Made by a program: the position numbers and the translations under genes | Assembly: GCF_014805625.2 (NCBI RefSeq) | Contig: NW_023998456.1 | Coordinates: forward strand, 2,344,919 to 2,408,918 | DNA: 64,000 nucleotides | Reading direction: 5' to 3' | DNA from: Glossina fuscipes | Lineage: Eukaryota; Arthropoda; Insecta; Diptera; Glossinidae | The notes under the pieces: model-generated | Seen by the model: only the letters and a program-made list of their open reading frames with translations | Told to the model about the DNA's origin: nothing | The model's database searches: none | In this document: positions 45,562 through 56,952 of the stretch, in pieces | Position numbering within the stretch: position 1 is the first letter of the stretch | Layout of the letters: each line of letters starts with the position of its first letter

Positions 45562-46666
45562 TTAACTGAATTCTAAATAAAAACTCCATGCTATTCCCCA
45601 ACGCGTAGTGTTGCCTTGATGAAATTCAGTGGAACAAAATTGTTGAATTTTATTCTCTTTAAGAATGTCCAGTACTTTCGATAAACTGCTTTTATGACCC
45701 AACATAGTAGTGAAGATTCTGAAAAATTAATTTGATTATTAAGACAATCTTGGTTTTTGTGTATACATATACATATATACATAAACACAAACCTAATTTC
45801 TTTGGCACACATTAAACTTTCTGTTATAATTTTTTCAACAAATTTCACTTCACCTCCTTCACAAAATAACTCCTCCGTAAAACCTGTTGGGCAATTATGT
45901 GGTGGTGGCCGTTTCTGTGGATTTCGTGTCTTATTGGCGCTCGCTAATGTGTCATAAAATGGCGGATTGCATAAACAAAAATCAAAATTCTCATAACCAT
46001 TATTGTTTTCGAAGTATTCCCGAAATATTTGTCCAGTGTGTTTTTGTGCAAATAAAGTTACAAACTTTTGCAAATTATTTCTCTCAATATTTCCGTTGGC
46101 ATAATCTAAATTTATCGAATTCGATTCTAAAGCCAACATAGACCATTTATTTTTTTTAGCAGCCAATAAAGAATAAATGCAAGACGAGCCGCAACCTTTA
46201 ATGTATAGTTATCATAGGGATTTTTAATGATTTGGGGGATATTTTATACATATTTAGACATATTTACCTATATCTATGCCTTTTATTGTATCCTCTTTGC
46301 GTGATTCTAACAAATCTTCCAACCATAATATGTAATTTAAACGCAAAGGCAAAGTTGGCACTAAACTGCCAGGAGCAAATTCAACATCTAGTTGAAAATA
46401 TTCTAGAAGCAAGGTCCGGGTGAGAGCTCGTAAAGCCATTTCATTTTTGTAATCAATGTAAACCTTTCCATTTAGTTCCTTAGATATATGGAATGTGAAT
46501 ATCACGGAATATCTAATAAAATCACAAAAAGCCGATACATTTTTCAAAGACTTACTAAACGACACACTTTGCGAAACTCAGGATATTTAATGGCCAAATC
46601 TGTGTAGTCCGGCGGCGTGCGAAATACATTACGCACATGCATTTGTTTTTGAAAGATCCTGCTCAT
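45562..46666 (-). CDS. METTL16: METTL16: U6 snRNA N6-adenosine methyltransferase (four exons)
   Basis: METTL16 methylates U6 snRNA and hairpins such as those of MAT2A mRNA, using SAM, in the nucleus. I join exons 46556-46666, 46268-46478, 45793-46195 and 45562-45718 (111+211+403+157 = 882 nt, 294 codons with stop, 293 residues). Introns are 77, 72 and 74 bp with GT/AG ends (TTA|gtaagt, ctaag|GAA, ATAG|gtaaat, taaag|GTT, TTAG|gtttgt, ttcag|AAT). Landmarks: PPDYTDLAIKYPEF in exon 1; LVPTLPLRLNYILWLEDLL and GIDIGCGSSCIYSLLA (SAM site) in exon 2/3; catalytic NPPF (CLCNPPFY); EGGEVKFVEKII; C-terminal TEFHQGNTTRWGIAWSF. The frame is uninterrupted, so this looks functional. It is the length of the methyltransferase domain and lacks the vertebrate C-terminal region, as expected for flies. 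An extra downstream exon after gtaagaaac at 45550 is possible. Confidence 0.85.
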
Positions 46667-46679
46667 ATCTAAAATTTAA

Positions 46680-48170
46680 TAAATCTAATTCAGAAAATTC
46701 ATAAAAAAACCACTTCTCTGCGTTCTTTCTTAATGTAAATAATATACACCAACATCTGTTTATTGGCACAATGTAAATGACTTTCAAGAAGAAGCATCGA
46801 CAAGACAAGGTGCTTTATATTAAATTAAATTTTGCAAAGAATTCAAAACTTTTGCTCAATCATAGAAATTTGTAGCGTTATATACATTACACTATCAGCT
46901 TTTATAAATGCGCAATGAATTCGTTAAGAATTTTGATATTTTATTTTTTTAACACTAACTCAATACTGCACTGTCAAACACTATCAGAAATAACTTTATA
47001 TTAATTTTAGACTTTCCAACACCGTTCATAATACAAATGGTTTTATTGTGGGTTTGTAAAAAATAATGTAAAAATTTATTAAATTCGGTGGGTACGCTAC
47101 AGGCTAAGGTCGAAGATTTAAGCTGGATTACAAAAAACAATGACATGATGACTGAGATGAGATTTGATGAAAGAATTGGAGACAAGAAAATTGAATTCGT
47201 CGTTTACTATTGCCAGATGGAAGTAAAAAATGAGGGTACCATGGTTGAAACTCAAATAGAGTATGAAAAGTGTTTAACCACCGAACGGAAGAAAACACAA
47301 TTATGGCGGAGATGTATTATTTTCACAGCTAACTCGAGTGCTTTGTTATTTCTAACAAAGCCGCACCTATTAATTAATTATTAATGTTAGACAGAACTAA
47401 TACAATAGCTGAAACTGACTGCCAAATAGAAAGTATTGGACACAGGAAATTACAGAATTGTATGTTTCTATCGCTCTATAGCTCGGAATACTTGCGACCG
47501 GACGTCGAAGTGCGAACGTTTTTTTTCGCATTTTCTATTATATTAAATAAAACAAAAAGAAAGAGACAGAAAAAAATTATCGAAATTTTTTCAGCCAATT
47601 GTAAATGTGTTCAGAAAGAAGTTTTTAAAAATATTTATGTAAAAATCATACAAAATCTATGTAAAAGCATTGCAACGTAAATGTATGTGTGTACATAACG
47701 GAGTATTTTTTTTTTTTTAAATTGAGTAACATTTCGTTATCAAGTCAACCAAAAAAAAAAAGTTTTACATAAAAGAATCAAAGAAACGTTTGTGAGTATT
47801 TTTAAAGAATTTATGGACATTTTTGTTTTTTTTTTGGAGAAAAACTCAAAATATATTTTGCAAAAAACACATTACCTTTAGTTGAATCAGAATTTTTGAA
47901 TATTTAATTTGATAACTAAAAGGCTGGAAGTAAATAAACAGTACTATTTAATTATTGTCATCAATATTCGGATAGTGTATGGTTCAAGAAGATGCGCCGC
48001 CGATCCATCTATTAAGTCAAATTTTTCTAAGCGTATCATTCAATTGAAATACACAAGAGATTATCGCGGAACGTAAAATTATTATTGTGGCGTCGTTTTA
48101 TCGAACTGTATAATTGTATAATCTTGACATCGATGCTACCGCCAAAGTATTTCCAATACTATTTCATTTT
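46680..48170. other. Intergenic stretch
   Basis: Open frames at 47088-47384 and 47384-47680 on the plus strand have no recognisable protein; otherwise AT-rich. Confidence 0.4.
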
Positions 48171-48176
48171 TAGCGT

Positions 48177-48397
48177 AATCATAATTCATGTAATTTTTGT
48201 TATTAGCGGTTTGTAGAGGGTATTTGGATCATAATTCATGTAAGTGCAGATATAAGAGGTTTGTAGATGGTATAGTGTGGATATAAGCGGTTTGTAGACG
48301 GTATTTGTGTGAATGTGAGCGGTTTGTAGACGGTATTTTTGCGAATATAAGAGGTTTATAGACGGTATTGGTTTGGTTATTAGCTGTTTGTGGAAAC
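48177..48397. repeat. Minisatellite, 31-32 bp units
   Basis: Units centred on ggtttgtagacggtattt at about 48208, 48258, 48289, 48321, 48353 and 48385 (variant), spacing 50 then 31-32 bp. Starts with cataattcatgtaa. It is the reverse complement of the 33.94-kb minisatellite (taccatctacaaac, catgaattatgatc). Confidence 0.85.
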
Positions 48398-48399
48398 TA

Positions 48400-49700
48400 A
48401 TGCTTTATGTGAAATTCAAAGCGAAAACAATCATTCAATCATTCTTTTATATATATTTTATTTTTATATATATTTCTTTAATATAAAATGAAAATAATTT
48501 TTCTAATCTTTTACTTGAACTTTATACTTCTTTAATTGGAGATTTTCTCAAGGTAATTGAATAATCAATGTTTTCTAAGTGCAAGTTAGATGTTAATTTA
48601 ACTTCAACCTTATTTCTGTTATCTTACTGATTATCATAAGATCATCTTTCTCCCGCACCCACCGTTTAATTCAATGTGTATAAAAAGGAGAAAAAAGGAT
48701 ATTGTATACACCACTCATTATGTACTATAGCTTTAGAAAATGTGTCCAACCAAACAGGTATATAAAAGTATAAAATGTGCAAAACATATAAAATGTGTAA
48801 ATGTATATATAGTACAACATATATAAACAATATGCATAAATTTTTGCCTAAGGAAACATATTGTGAGCACAGACCTAACGGTCCTGTTAGGTTGTAAAAG
48901 TCATAGCGAGGCTAGCATTCACATACCTAACGGTCACCAAATCATACGATTTGGTACCTGGGTTAGCAGTTTATAAAATCACGCTGAAATTAGCAATATC
49001 AATAAAGCAGACAGAAGGATAGGTATACAAACAAACATCGCGATAGGAAAATATAAGGTAGCTTATGGATATGATGCATATCACATGAAGACATGCTCAA
49101 CGTTTTATAAAATCATACGATAACAATAAGACAGACATAAAAATATACATACAAGCAAAACATGGCAATAGGAACAGGAGGGCTTGTAAAATTACGCATT
49201 GTACATGTCGTAGGAAGACAGGCTTAACTGGTGACAAAACATACGATACATGTATATTAAATGTTCTTCTTTATAAATTTTAGATTTGCTAACAAAAAGG
49301 AGCACATTCAAAATAGGAATTCGAATGCTTTTCTATGGGTATTCAGTATAAATTCTTCATTTATTTAAAATGGAATATTTCAGTATAACTTTCCGATAGT
49401 TATTGAAACAAAAAATTGTATAGAATAATTCATTCAGGTAGATTCTTATCGCTAGTTTTATTTTATTTCCCCGAAGCGACCAAGTCAAGAAAAAGGATCG
49501 GAAACAATCAGGAAACCATTAAAAAGAATAACAATTTCTTTCATATTTATATAAGTTTTTATACATATTAATAAAGTATATTAAATGTATAATAAAGCCA
49601 TTTAGTTCATTTATATTTAAATAAAAATTATATAAATTAATATACAACTGAAAAGAAGTTTGATTTTCTGAACAAGTTTCTGAGTTCTGTAAAGAGGACG
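48400..49700. other. AT-rich stretch with weak repeats
   Basis: Similar blocks recur (ataaaatcatacgat.., ataataagacagac.., acctaacggtc twice near 48873 and 48925), suggesting a degenerate repeat of about 150 bp. No gene. Confidence 0.4.
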
Positions 49701-49737
49701 CAGCCAGAGAAGAAGTTAACTTTTCACGATCTCATGT

Positions 49738-49903
49738 ACCGCTAGAGGCTTTAACTGTTTGTAAAAACGGAAAACTTGAGGTGGAGTTAGAGCTGCAGAG
49801 AAAAAAGCAAGAGAACGAGAAGCTTGAGAAGAGGCTGACGGAAACAGAAGATTGTGAAAGTAAACAACAAAAAATTGTCGTTGAGAAAATGGAGTTGAAT
49901 TGA
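49738..49903 (+). other. Short coiled-coil-like open stretch
   Basis: Plus strand reads CKNGKLEVELELQRKKQENE and KLEKRLTETEDCE before a stop: charged, heptad-like text, unidentified, short. Confidence 0.2.
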
Positions 49904-49904
49904 G

Positions 49905-49935
49905 TTGCTTACTCGGCAACTCAGGTGGAATAGGT
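49905..49935 (-). repeat. Possible head of a second SINE copy
   Basis: gcttactcggcaactcaggtggaatag is close to ccta ctcagccactcaggcggattag at the start of the SINE at 51053-51232, on the same strand. The rest of the element is not seen. Confidence 0.35.
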
Positions 49936-51052
49936 ATAAAATCCATATTATATAAAATCGCTTATCTATTGTAAAATTTCTCGGAAATAAATAAATAGAA
50001 ATGTAAGAACAAAACCGAAGGTCCAAGTTTTTTTTGTCCTGGATTGGCTGAGTATACCCTGTCCAAGAAGACTCCTTACAGCATATAATCGCGATCGAAA
50101 TAATGAAAAACGATGTTATTCCGGTTCTTGGACAACACTACTGTCATTGATATAGGAACTCGCCAAATAACATTAAATCATTTGTTTAATTTAGAAAGCA
50201 GCATCGGGAAGCTGAACAACACTACGTTAAAAGATGCTGTGATGGAAAATTACTTACTCTCATATTCCTTGAGCTAATGTGTTATTATTGAATGATACAT
50301 ATACGTGAAATTAGAAGGAACATTTAGTCATCATCGACAGCGCTAATTTTATATTGCATTCTTTTCCTTCAATATTTTTGTAACATTTTTTGACAGAACA
50401 TATTAGCCATCGCCTGGATATATAGACATTTTCCCAAATGTTTGTGTTTTTCTCACAAAAATTCTACTGATTTTGGTTGATATACAACTTCCTGGCAGTT
50501 TTTCATATAAAAATTCCACTGATTTTGGTTGATATTGTTTACTGTAGGTAAGCGCTCTAATCGCTCATATAAAATTGGGAAGGTTTAAGATTTTTCAATT
50601 CATTAGTGAAAAACTAGAGTTGTTTTTCCTAATTCGCGGATGGGAAACATCTACAAATTATATTATTTTCTTTGGAACGGCTTACACATTAAAAATAATA
50701 AACCATAATAATTTTCACGAGCTAATTAAAAGTATATCAATAAACAGAAACGATAAGAAAGTAAAACACTTTAACAAGAGCAAAAGAGTTAAATTAATCC
50801 AAAATTTCAACCAATCATTGTCTTTTCAACATGTTCTCGCATATGAAAAGCTATTTGACACTTTAAATTTTTAGAGTTAGAAGATGGGAAGCAGTTGATA
50901 CTTTATGCAGTTCATAATTATTCGTCTACATTGAATGCATGCGCGAACTCTAAGAAGCCGACGATAAACGATGAGAAAGTCAATTGAAATTTGAAAGATC
51001 CTTGAAGGAAATTGTGGAAACCTTAAATAAGAACAAACACTACTCAATCGTA

Positions 51053-51232
51053 TTATTATTATTATTATTATAAATTTAGCCAGAGAATCAATTCTAAGAC
51101 TAAAGTCTTAAAGCACTACCATGTAAGGCTTTCGGCTTTATTAAAAACTCTACCGCACTTGAGATTTGAACCCACGACCATTGAGTTGATAGTCGAGACT
51201 CTTACCTACTCAGCCACTCAGGCGGATTAGCA
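51053..51232 (-). mobile_element. tRNA-derived SINE with (TAA)n tail and target-site duplication
   Basis: On the minus strand the element starts near 51223 with CCGCCTGAGTGGCTGAGTAGG, including an A-box (TGGCTGAGTAGG). About 45 bases on comes a B-box (GGTTCAAATCT), giving a tRNA-like head of about 73 nt; the ends CCGC/GCGG pair. A 50-80-base body follows, then a (TAA)n tail (TTA repeats at 51051-51073 on plus). Flanks share actaNNcaatcgta: 51039-51052 and 51233-51246 (12 of 14 identical), the expected target-site duplication. Confidence 0.8.
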
Positions 51233-51322
51233 ACTAGGCAATCGTAATACTGAAAACGTAAGTGAAAGGCCTTCAATTCAAAAAAAAAAGAAAATGTAAA
51301 ATACCAGGAACTTTTCAAAGAT

Positions 51323-51560
51323 TTATTGGATTCCCTTTCTTCCTTTCATTTTCGCAGAATAAAAATTTTCACGGAACAATATCATGCTAGTCAGCTTGAA
51401 TTGCAAGATCTTATCCACAATAATTGAAGTCTTCCCTAAGCCCAACATACCATCAAATTTAGCCGCGACGAAAGCTAAACCAGGTTCACTTAACGCTTCG
51501 GCAAAAATTTGTCCCTCTATAACTAAACCAGCAATATTTACTGAGTCAGTAGACAAATAG
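51323..51560 (-). pseudogene. Cathepsin-D-like aspartic protease fragment
   Basis: Cathepsin D is a lysosomal aspartic endopeptidase. The minus strand reads [20 protein letters not shown] then [20 protein letters not shown], which is the well-conserved region after the first catalytic lobe (TV.I.GL.I..Q.FAEA..EPG..F..A.FDGILGLG). After VDKI the text degrades. Only about 55 residues remain, without either catalytic DTG motif. No other exon is visible nearby, so a duplicated, decaying piece is most likely. The start at an in-frame ATG is fortuitous. Confidence 0.7.
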
Positions 51561-51598
51561 CCAGAAGTGGCAGCAATTTTTCAATTAGTGCGCATTTA

Positions 51599-51940
51599 AT
51601 GCAACGCACAGTTACTGGCCCCACATCTGCGGCCTCAACATTAGTTGCATCATCACCTGTCTCCATGTCGACCGCTACAAAACAACCCCAGCAACTGCCA
51701 TTGGGTTCACCTGCCGCTGGTAACCTGCCACCCACGTCAGTTTCTTTGGCACATAGCCAAGGCGGGATCAACAGCGTTCACCAAAAACAAACTATTGAGT
51801 ATAAGCCGTACAAACCAAAATTTCACAATGCATTTTTATATCAAACGTCTAAGCAAACGCTGACGTCTACACCGCCTAATGACAAAAAGGAAAATTGTCT
51901 TCTCAGCTCTGATCCATTTTTTTCAATAATATCTAAATAA
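51599..51940 (+). other. Unidentified S/T/P-rich open frame
   Basis: 113-codon frame, reading e.g. GPTSAASTLVASSPVSMSTA and PLGSPAAGNLPPTSVSLAHS. The less AT-rich first half resembles a low-complexity exon of a fly transcription factor, but I cannot assign it. It follows the cathepsin fragment on the opposite strand. Confidence 0.25.
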
Positions 51941-52368
51941 GGGGCCTTTGCTGCGTGCATCAAAACGGAATCTAATAATTTCGAATATTCAAGATTGGAT
52001 TGAGTGTATTTGTTTAATAACAAATTACGTTTATTATAAATATCAAATAATATCAAAATATAAAAAACAATGTATTACAATTAGTTTTTTTTAATAGAGG
52101 GAAATTGCGGCGGTGAAAAGCACCGCCCATGCTCCACATTGGATCCTTCAAAGTCACTACCTTTCAGATATTTGTTCATTATAGCGACAATCCAACTGCT
52201 TGTTGTTTCAAACGCAACAATCTGCTTGGTTTAAGATGTAAGCTGACGCGAGGAGGAGTTAGAAGCCCGTGATTATTATATAGCGAGAAGACGGGAGTTG
52301 AGAAATAGAAATGACGCCGATCCTCGGGGCGATCCACAAGAACGCAATCATCGCTCAATGGTATACGC

Positions 52369-52782
52369 TTGTATTTTTATTTAATATACTTTGCATTATT
52401 AAATCTTTCATATGTTTTATTATATCCGATTGCCTCTCTTCCTCCCTATGAAAATTGGTCGTTTCTGCTGTCCTTACCGTCTCTTGAGAAACGTAGGTTT
52501 GGTCTTGGCGTTTTCTTTGTAATCAAAGTAATAAATGGTGCCATTGACTCGCCTTTATTACTTGGTGAAATAAGCTTTAATGTCCCTAATCGCTTCTCTA
52601 GGCACTTTATCTTGGTTAAGCTTAGTCAGTGTAAATATAATTATGAGCTGTTTAATCCGCTCAGAGTAGTTTGCAAGAATCTAAATGACTTCTATCACTT
52701 ATTCTCTATATCGGACTCTTTAAAGTCCATTAAAGCAACATTGCTTAATACGCGCGATTTACCTATGTCTTACTTAAACTAG
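52369..52782 (+). mobile_element. Non-LTR retrotransposon ORF2 C-terminal fragment
   Basis: 137-codon frame: SLPPYENWSFLLSLPSLEKR then FVIKVINGAIDSPLLLGEIS then NVPNRFSRHFILVKLSQCKY, YELFNPLRVVCKN and HLFSISDSLKSIK. This is the region downstream of the RT domain in jockey-like elements and matches the degenerate copy at 23836-24290. Free of stops over the 137 codons, so younger than that copy; no upstream RT domain recognised. Confidence 0.7.
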
Positions 52783-52789
52783 CTTTTAA

Positions 52790-53022
52790 ACTAAAAAAGG
52801 AATAAACAAGAAACAATCATCGAAATATCAAGCACTCATACAACTACAAAGTTTTAAACGGACTTCAGCCTTTTACTGCGGTAAGTGCATTTATTTTCTT
52901 CTACCCAAAGAAATATATAGCACCTTTTGAAGCATGACTTCTAACACTAATTTGCATAAAGTTACGTTCGACCATAAAAAAAATTTTTTTTTTTATTTAT
53001 ATAAATAGCGAGATATTAATTG

Positions 53023-53059
<37 letters not shown>

Positions 53060-53790
53060 GTTATACCTCGATTGTGTGGAATCCCGCTAAGTATTTATTT
53101 ATAAGAAAAATATAAAAAATCTTTTATCGCTTTGAAGCAAACTTTAAAATTTGTAAATAGTAATAAGATAGAGTAGCGGACTTTCGATACCAATAAGTTT
53201 TATGTAATCGTATAGAGTACTGGTTTCGATAGTGTCACTTGGCAGACCGATGGCATTTTCTCCATCAAAGATTTAATCTACTTGAGTTAAAATTCGCGCA
53301 AAATAAGGAAAGAGAAACTTTTGACAAAACTTCTCCCTCTGAGTAATTTCTCCATGAACCATAATTGGATTCTCAAACGAACATATGACCTCTTCATAAT
53401 ATTCCAAACCAAACTTAGCCTCGATGACGGATTTCACGGGCACGCGATAATACCGCTGGACGATCCTGCTCCTGAGAAAACGTTCGATTCTTTTAAAGAG
53501 CTTTTTTTCGTATTGCGACTCGAAAAGAAAAAGTAGGCGTGAAGTGAGTTGCGGTTAAACCTGTGAGCGAACAAAAAAAAAACAATCGAGGCATTTTATA
53601 AGAAGGCCTACACGTATAGAACAATTTTTCTTCTTGTCTTGCGTAATTTTTTTCTCGCTTTATGGCATTGCAGTTCATTGTTTTGTTACCTAAAACAGAA
53701 GAAAGTAAATAAATAATATATAAATATATTAATATATTATTGTAATACCTACCTACCTACTTCATTTCACGCAAAGTAACTACTTTTGTA
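52790..53790. other. AT-rich stretch with (TA)n
   Basis: (TA)n at 53026-53058. A 71-codon plus-strand frame (53321-53536) ends in DDGFHGHAIIPLDDPAPEKT then FDSFKELFFVLRLEKKK; it reads like a genuine protein C-terminus but is unidentified. Confidence 0.35.
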
Positions 53791-54033
53791 ATGCATAAAA
53801 AACTGCCTCTGTACAAATGCGAGAACGACGAAGAGAATGTGTCAACGAAGCGTATGGTAAAATTAGAACTTAAAGATATTGAGGAATCTAAGCGTGAACG
53901 GTTTAAAAAGGTGGGTGCTGATACCGACGATTCCGTACAATTCGTTGAAGCACGAAAACGTTTAAAAGTGGGTGGAAATGTTAAAAAGGATAGGAAAAGG
54001 GCCAGGAAAAAACTATATTTAAATGGCTACTAA
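53791..54033 (+). CDS. Unidentified 80-residue basic protein or C-terminal exon
   Basis: Open frame with ATG at 53791 and TAA at 54031. Highly charged, with Lys/Glu-rich segments (MVKLELKDIEESKRERFKKV) and a very basic C-terminal half (GGNVKKDRKRARKKLYLNGY). The composition suggests a nucleolar or RNA-associated protein or the last exon of one; no family recognised. Could also be a relic of a larger gene, given the surrounding gene fragments. Confidence 0.3.
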   Translation: MHKKLPLYKCENDEENVSTKRMVKLELKDIEESKRERFKKVGADTDDSVQFVEARKRLKVGGNVKKDRKRARKKLYLNGY

Positions 54034-54249
54034 AAGAAAATTTAGAATTTAAATGGAGCTTTTACCACTCAATTAATGTAAATAAATGGGGTTCAAATTT
54101 TTGTTTTGAAAGTTAACAAATTTTTCTACTCAACCGGAAGTAAAAAAAACCATTGAAATCGTTTTATAAGAAAGCAAACATGGAACAATTATAAAATGAT
54201 GGAAATGTATTTTTGCTATTTACCAATTTTTATCAAATTCTTACCAGAA

Positions 54250-55290
54250 ATTTCAACTTTCATTTTAGCTACCATTATCAACGTTAGAACGCAGTTTGAA
54301 CGTAATGTACAAATAATGGAAGGTAAATTCTCCAACAGTGTGCACCGAAGAAAGCGGCCAGACGGCAGCACCCATTTAATCTGTCTGCTCTACGACTATC
54401 CCCTTTGGTGGAGTCGATAATAGATAGATACCGAAAAAAAAGGAAAGCCAATACAACTTCAAACTGCTGACAAAGCTGGCGAAAATGAAGACGCCCTGGG
54501 AACGTTCTGGACGGACTGGAGCTATGCCCATGTATAGCTCGCCATGTGGGTCGCGCTACATTATGATGCAATTGGTGAACGATACGCAGGTCGCGACTGT
54601 CCAGGCGGTTATTAAGACAAAGGAGGTCGACAGCTCTGGCGGCAAATCGCAAGACCTAATCTGTGCGGTAACAAAGTTCGCCAACGTCCTGCACCTGGGC
54701 TCCATCACCAGCTGAACATGGATGGAGTTCAAGTCTAAACTCAATGAGGTGAACCGCTATCTCGTGCGAAATTTAAGGGCGGACCATATAGCGCTGGTTA
54801 TGCGCAAACCCTAAGAAATTTCAGACGCTGAATGAAGGACCCCCTGAGAGCTTACCCTGGCATAATCATCGCGCCATACAGGGTAAGCCAGGATCTCTTG
54901 GAGAGGTTCTTCTACAATATGGTGCTCGGCATGAGGATGAGGAGCCGGTCGTCACTAGATATAATGGAGCTGCTAGATAGACTGAGGAACTTTCAATTGT
55001 CGAGTTGGTGTGGCGGCTCCGGGCCTGAGGATGATTACTTCCTCATCGAGGAAGTAAGCTACAAACTCGAAGCGAGAACCGAAGAACAGTTTATGCTAAC
55101 AATCTGGATGGGGAAGTATTTAACTCGACTGTCCAATAAAGAAAGAAGAAAACCACCAGCGGCTGATCACTGGTTACTCAATAGCGCGGCACATCGATGA
55201 TCAGCTGGGATGCCAAGCATGCCTGAAAGATCTGACGCCTAACATATCTTATGTGCATTTTGGATTGTTCAGCGTTGAAAACTGGGTTTG
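54250..55290 (+). mobile_element. P-superfamily-like transposase remnant, copy A
   Basis: On the plus strand, broken frames read IIIAPYRVSQDLLERFFYNM then RSRSSLDIMELLDRL (54832-55000) and, in another frame near 55140, RLITGYSIARHIDDQLGCQACLKDLTPN split by a frameshift. A spaced Y-V-(S/N)-QD-L--RFF block, then a helix, then a GY-A and C-x2-C block, is how P-element/THAP9-type transposases end. Copy B on the opposite strand at 58.5-59.2 kb has the same order (AYRVNQDLVQRFFCNM; QLRCQLCRDDLT). Frames upstream of 54832 (54485-54715) are unassigned. Many stops and frameshifts: not functional. Confidence 0.45.
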
Positions 55291-55581
55291 GGAATGGGCT
55301 ATAATCGCAATGATACGAAACCGTACACTTTTGAAACGGCAGTTGACGTAACTTATATATCTCTTCCTTTCTGAGAACCTCGGGGTAAGAAAGGCCCCCT
55401 TATTAGGGGATTGTCTTTCCCCCCGAGGGGTCATCTTTCAACTTAAAAGAGTGCCTATGGTTGTAGGCAACCCGTCTGATTAAGGCATCACGCCAGGTGC
55501 AGACGTTAAACCCCAAGAGACATCTCTTCCAATAAGATAACTAGTAAAAAATGTACTTTCTTATCTTTTTTCTTTGTTAAG

Positions 55582-56745
55582 GTTGGCGTTTTAAAGCTAA
55601 ACAATCTCTCCTATGAGGATCTGATTGGTATCTTTGACGCGTGGTTTGCTTGTACGGTTTCTTGGTTGGAGGGTAATTCCATGGATCAAGTGCTATTCAT
55701 ATGTTTATATTTTGCTCCGGCTAAAATTGAAGACAAGGCATTGCGGTCCTTTTGGCACGCTGGGCGCCATTTAATAATACACATTAAAAATATCATAATT
55801 TCAAGTAGCGTTAACGAAGGAGAGGACTTTCAATTATACGGCAATTCATCGCTGTTGGCCAACCAAGAATCATCGTCAGCAGCGTCAGTTGGTGGTCTGT
55901 GAAAAGAAAATGAAGACGAATTGGTTAGACATAGCAACTCATCAAATAGTCCGAAGATATAATGCCCATTGTACATCGTTTTTTATGCGTCATTTCTATC
56001 AATCGTTGTATTTATTTGACTATGCCATGACTAATTCTGAGAGAGATTTATAAACATTTGAATGCTTTATTAGAGCTAACACCGCAAATCAAAAAAACCA
56101 TTGCAAAAGGTACGCAACCTATATCGGGCTGTGAGTAAAATAAAGAGAAAATAACCAAAGAAAGGAGAAATATGATGATTATTTCCATATTTAAGCCGAT
56201 TGTCCTAATCCAATGGGCTTTTAGCCGTGCATTCATGATCGCAGCCAGCCACCTATGTTTCCTCGTAGTGTTAAAATGCGTAATCGCCTTTCTAGCTTAA
56301 TGCTCCTAGAGGAATTAGTGCAGCGTTTCAAATATTCATGTAAAATTATACGTATGCGCGATTACTACACTGTTTTGGTAAGCTTTTAATAATTAAGAAG
56401 CCAAGTGTTGTTTCTATCGTAAATTAATTTTTGGATCGATGCAAATTAAAGATTTTCTTTGGGATTCGCTTTCAATAATTCAGCCGTAATGAATCCAAAA
56501 AATTTTCCTGCTGCTGACCGTGACATTAAAGTGATGCTGGATAATTTTTTTAAATGCTGCTCAAGTACTTTTACTCAATTATGAATCTGCGGCTTCCATC
56601 CGACGCGTTGACGCGATAAACTAGCCCGTTTCATAGAAAGTTTTGACAGTAGTTTTTTCACAACTAAGTTTAACCAAGTAGCCCGATCGAGCTGTTCAGA
56701 TTTTATGCTTGTCAGCATTATGCATAATGTTATTGCCATAATCCG
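55582..56745 (+). pseudogene. NAA35 (Mak10) pseudogene: NatC auxiliary subunit
   Basis: NAA35/Mak10 is the large auxiliary subunit of the N-terminal acetyltransferase NatC, anchoring it at ribosomes. Reading plus-strand frames in order: VLKLNNLSYEDLIGIFDAWF, ACTVSWLEGNSMDQVLFICL, IEDKALRSF, HIKNIIISSSVNEGEDFQLY, RHFYQSLYLFDYAMTNSERD, ALLELTPQIKKTIAKGTQPI, SQPPMFPRSVKMRNRLSSLM, LLEELVQRFKYSCKIIRMRDYY, DFLWDSLSIIQP (near 56455-56490) and further cognate text to about 56745. The order and spacing follow the Mak10 domain and C-terminal half. At least four frame changes and several stops (for example TGA at 55902) make it non-functional. No introns are evident, so a processed copy is possible. Confidence 0.75.
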
Positions 56746-56952
56746 ATAAGCTTTTAAGTAACAAATCTATTCATATACTTTATGTTTTTTAATAAATATG
56801 AGCGACTTCCGAGAGATGAGATACAATTTTGTTTGTCGTGAGATCCTTTGTAGAATATTGGCAACTTTCAGCATTCAAAAGTGGTAAAAGTAAAGAGTAA
56901 GCTAAATATCCTAATTTTGTTTTGCTTCTTTATAAGCAGAAGTAAAAATTTT

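Noticed and set aside
54284..54652. 122-codon minus-strand frame
   Set aside because: Shadow opposite the P-like remnant; composition not protein-like.
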